Below the pieces are notes generated by a model. It was not told the origin of the DNA and made no database searches. It saw only the letters and a program-made list of their open reading frames with translations. Below, piece by piece: positions 63,505 to 64,000 of a stretch of 64,000 nt of DNA. This DNA is from Mesaphorura yosii (taxonomy: Eukaryota > Arthropoda > Collembola > Poduromorpha > Tullbergiidae), in NCBI GenBank assembly GCA_009869945.1, contig WIXG01000169.1, positions 1 through 64,000 on the forward strand, given 5' to 3'. Positions within the stretch are counted from its first letter, which is position 1; every line of letters starts with the position of its first letter. Both the position numbers and the translations under genes were made by a program.

Positions 63505-64000
63505 CTAAAATTCAATTTTGAAACTAGCTTTAGGCAATGGAGAGGATTTATTGACACGGCCAACGACTTGTTGGTGTAATAAAGCCAAGAAGCAATTTCG
63601 GTGCGTATGACATTGTAAACACACTTCAGAGTTCATTCGATTCTTAAAATGCTTAAAATCAATTTCACCATCGTGAAGAAATGGAAAAGATATGATCAGT
63701 GACTCTCGTATGTACGTTCATACGTGAGTGGGAGAATGCGACGAAGGATATGACGGCTGCTCGGAGAACGAAAGCGATGGCGAAGGCTTAACACAGTTCC
63801 GTCCGTCAGCTTCAGCTGCAAGGCTCAACACAATTTACAATTCCATCGTTCACACACTTCCAGAGCAGGCAGCAAATCGGAAGATCTTAAGCCAATCTGT
63901 TTGAATTCGTTCTCCAGATTGACATTTCTACACTCAAATCCATTTCCTCATGCATGAGTTTTGGGGTCAAAAGAATTGACTGATTGTGACTTTGATCAAT
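63505..64000. other. Right window edge, nothing secure
   Basis: A minus-strand frame after TTGCAG near 63820 encodes a Ser/Pro-rich stretch ending at a possible donor, but its phase does not match the candidate exon at 63380-63504. Confidence 0.3.

Overview
The window reads as nuclear DNA of an animal, most likely an arthropod. Coding sequence is sparse and lies in short exons with GT-AG introns. The only clearly identifiable host gene belongs to the Sidestep (Side) family of immunoglobulin-superfamily axon-guidance proteins, known from arthropods. I cannot name the species. No tRNA, rRNA, CRISPR, operon or other prokaryotic feature was seen.

Left part (1-14.2 kb, minus strand): ten exons were rebuilt from splice sites, reading-frame phase and Ig-fold signatures. 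They run from a signal-peptide exon at 14226-14130 down to an exon at 2657-2501. Joined, they give one open frame of 465 codons plus one base: a signal peptide and four Ig domains with their Cys/Trp core residues. The last exon ends in phase 1 on a good donor. The remaining part expected for the family (Ig5, fibronectin III, membrane span, cytoplasmic tail) must therefore lie beyond position 1. A GGTGGGTTTTG-type minisatellite sits at the left edge, inside the last intron seen.

Middle (14.2-47.9 kb): about 34 kb with no convincing host exon. It holds two decayed Tc1/mariner-type DNA transposons in opposite orientation (28.97-29.48 kb, C-terminal half; 30.28-31.14 kb, N-terminal half with both terminal inverted repeats and TA flanks). 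It also holds an unusual cluster of foldback DNA at 34.7-35.9 kb: a 592-bp inverted-repeat-bounded unit with about eleven TAATCC/GGATTA motifs, a second inverted-repeat pair that crosses its right border, and two compact hairpins, one with a perfect 27-bp stem.

Right part (47.9-64 kb): a plus-strand first coding exon (47939-48311) encodes a Ser/Gln-rich N-terminus, then a hydrophobic signal-like segment, and stops at a strong GTAAGC donor. Its later exons were not found. A weak candidate minus-strand exon lies at 63.4-63.5 kb. The side gene and the plus-strand exon are head to head, so the space between them may hold promoters and enhancers for both; that is inference.

No complete new biological system could be shown. 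The least explained structure is the TAATCC-rich foldback cluster at 34.7-35.9 kb.
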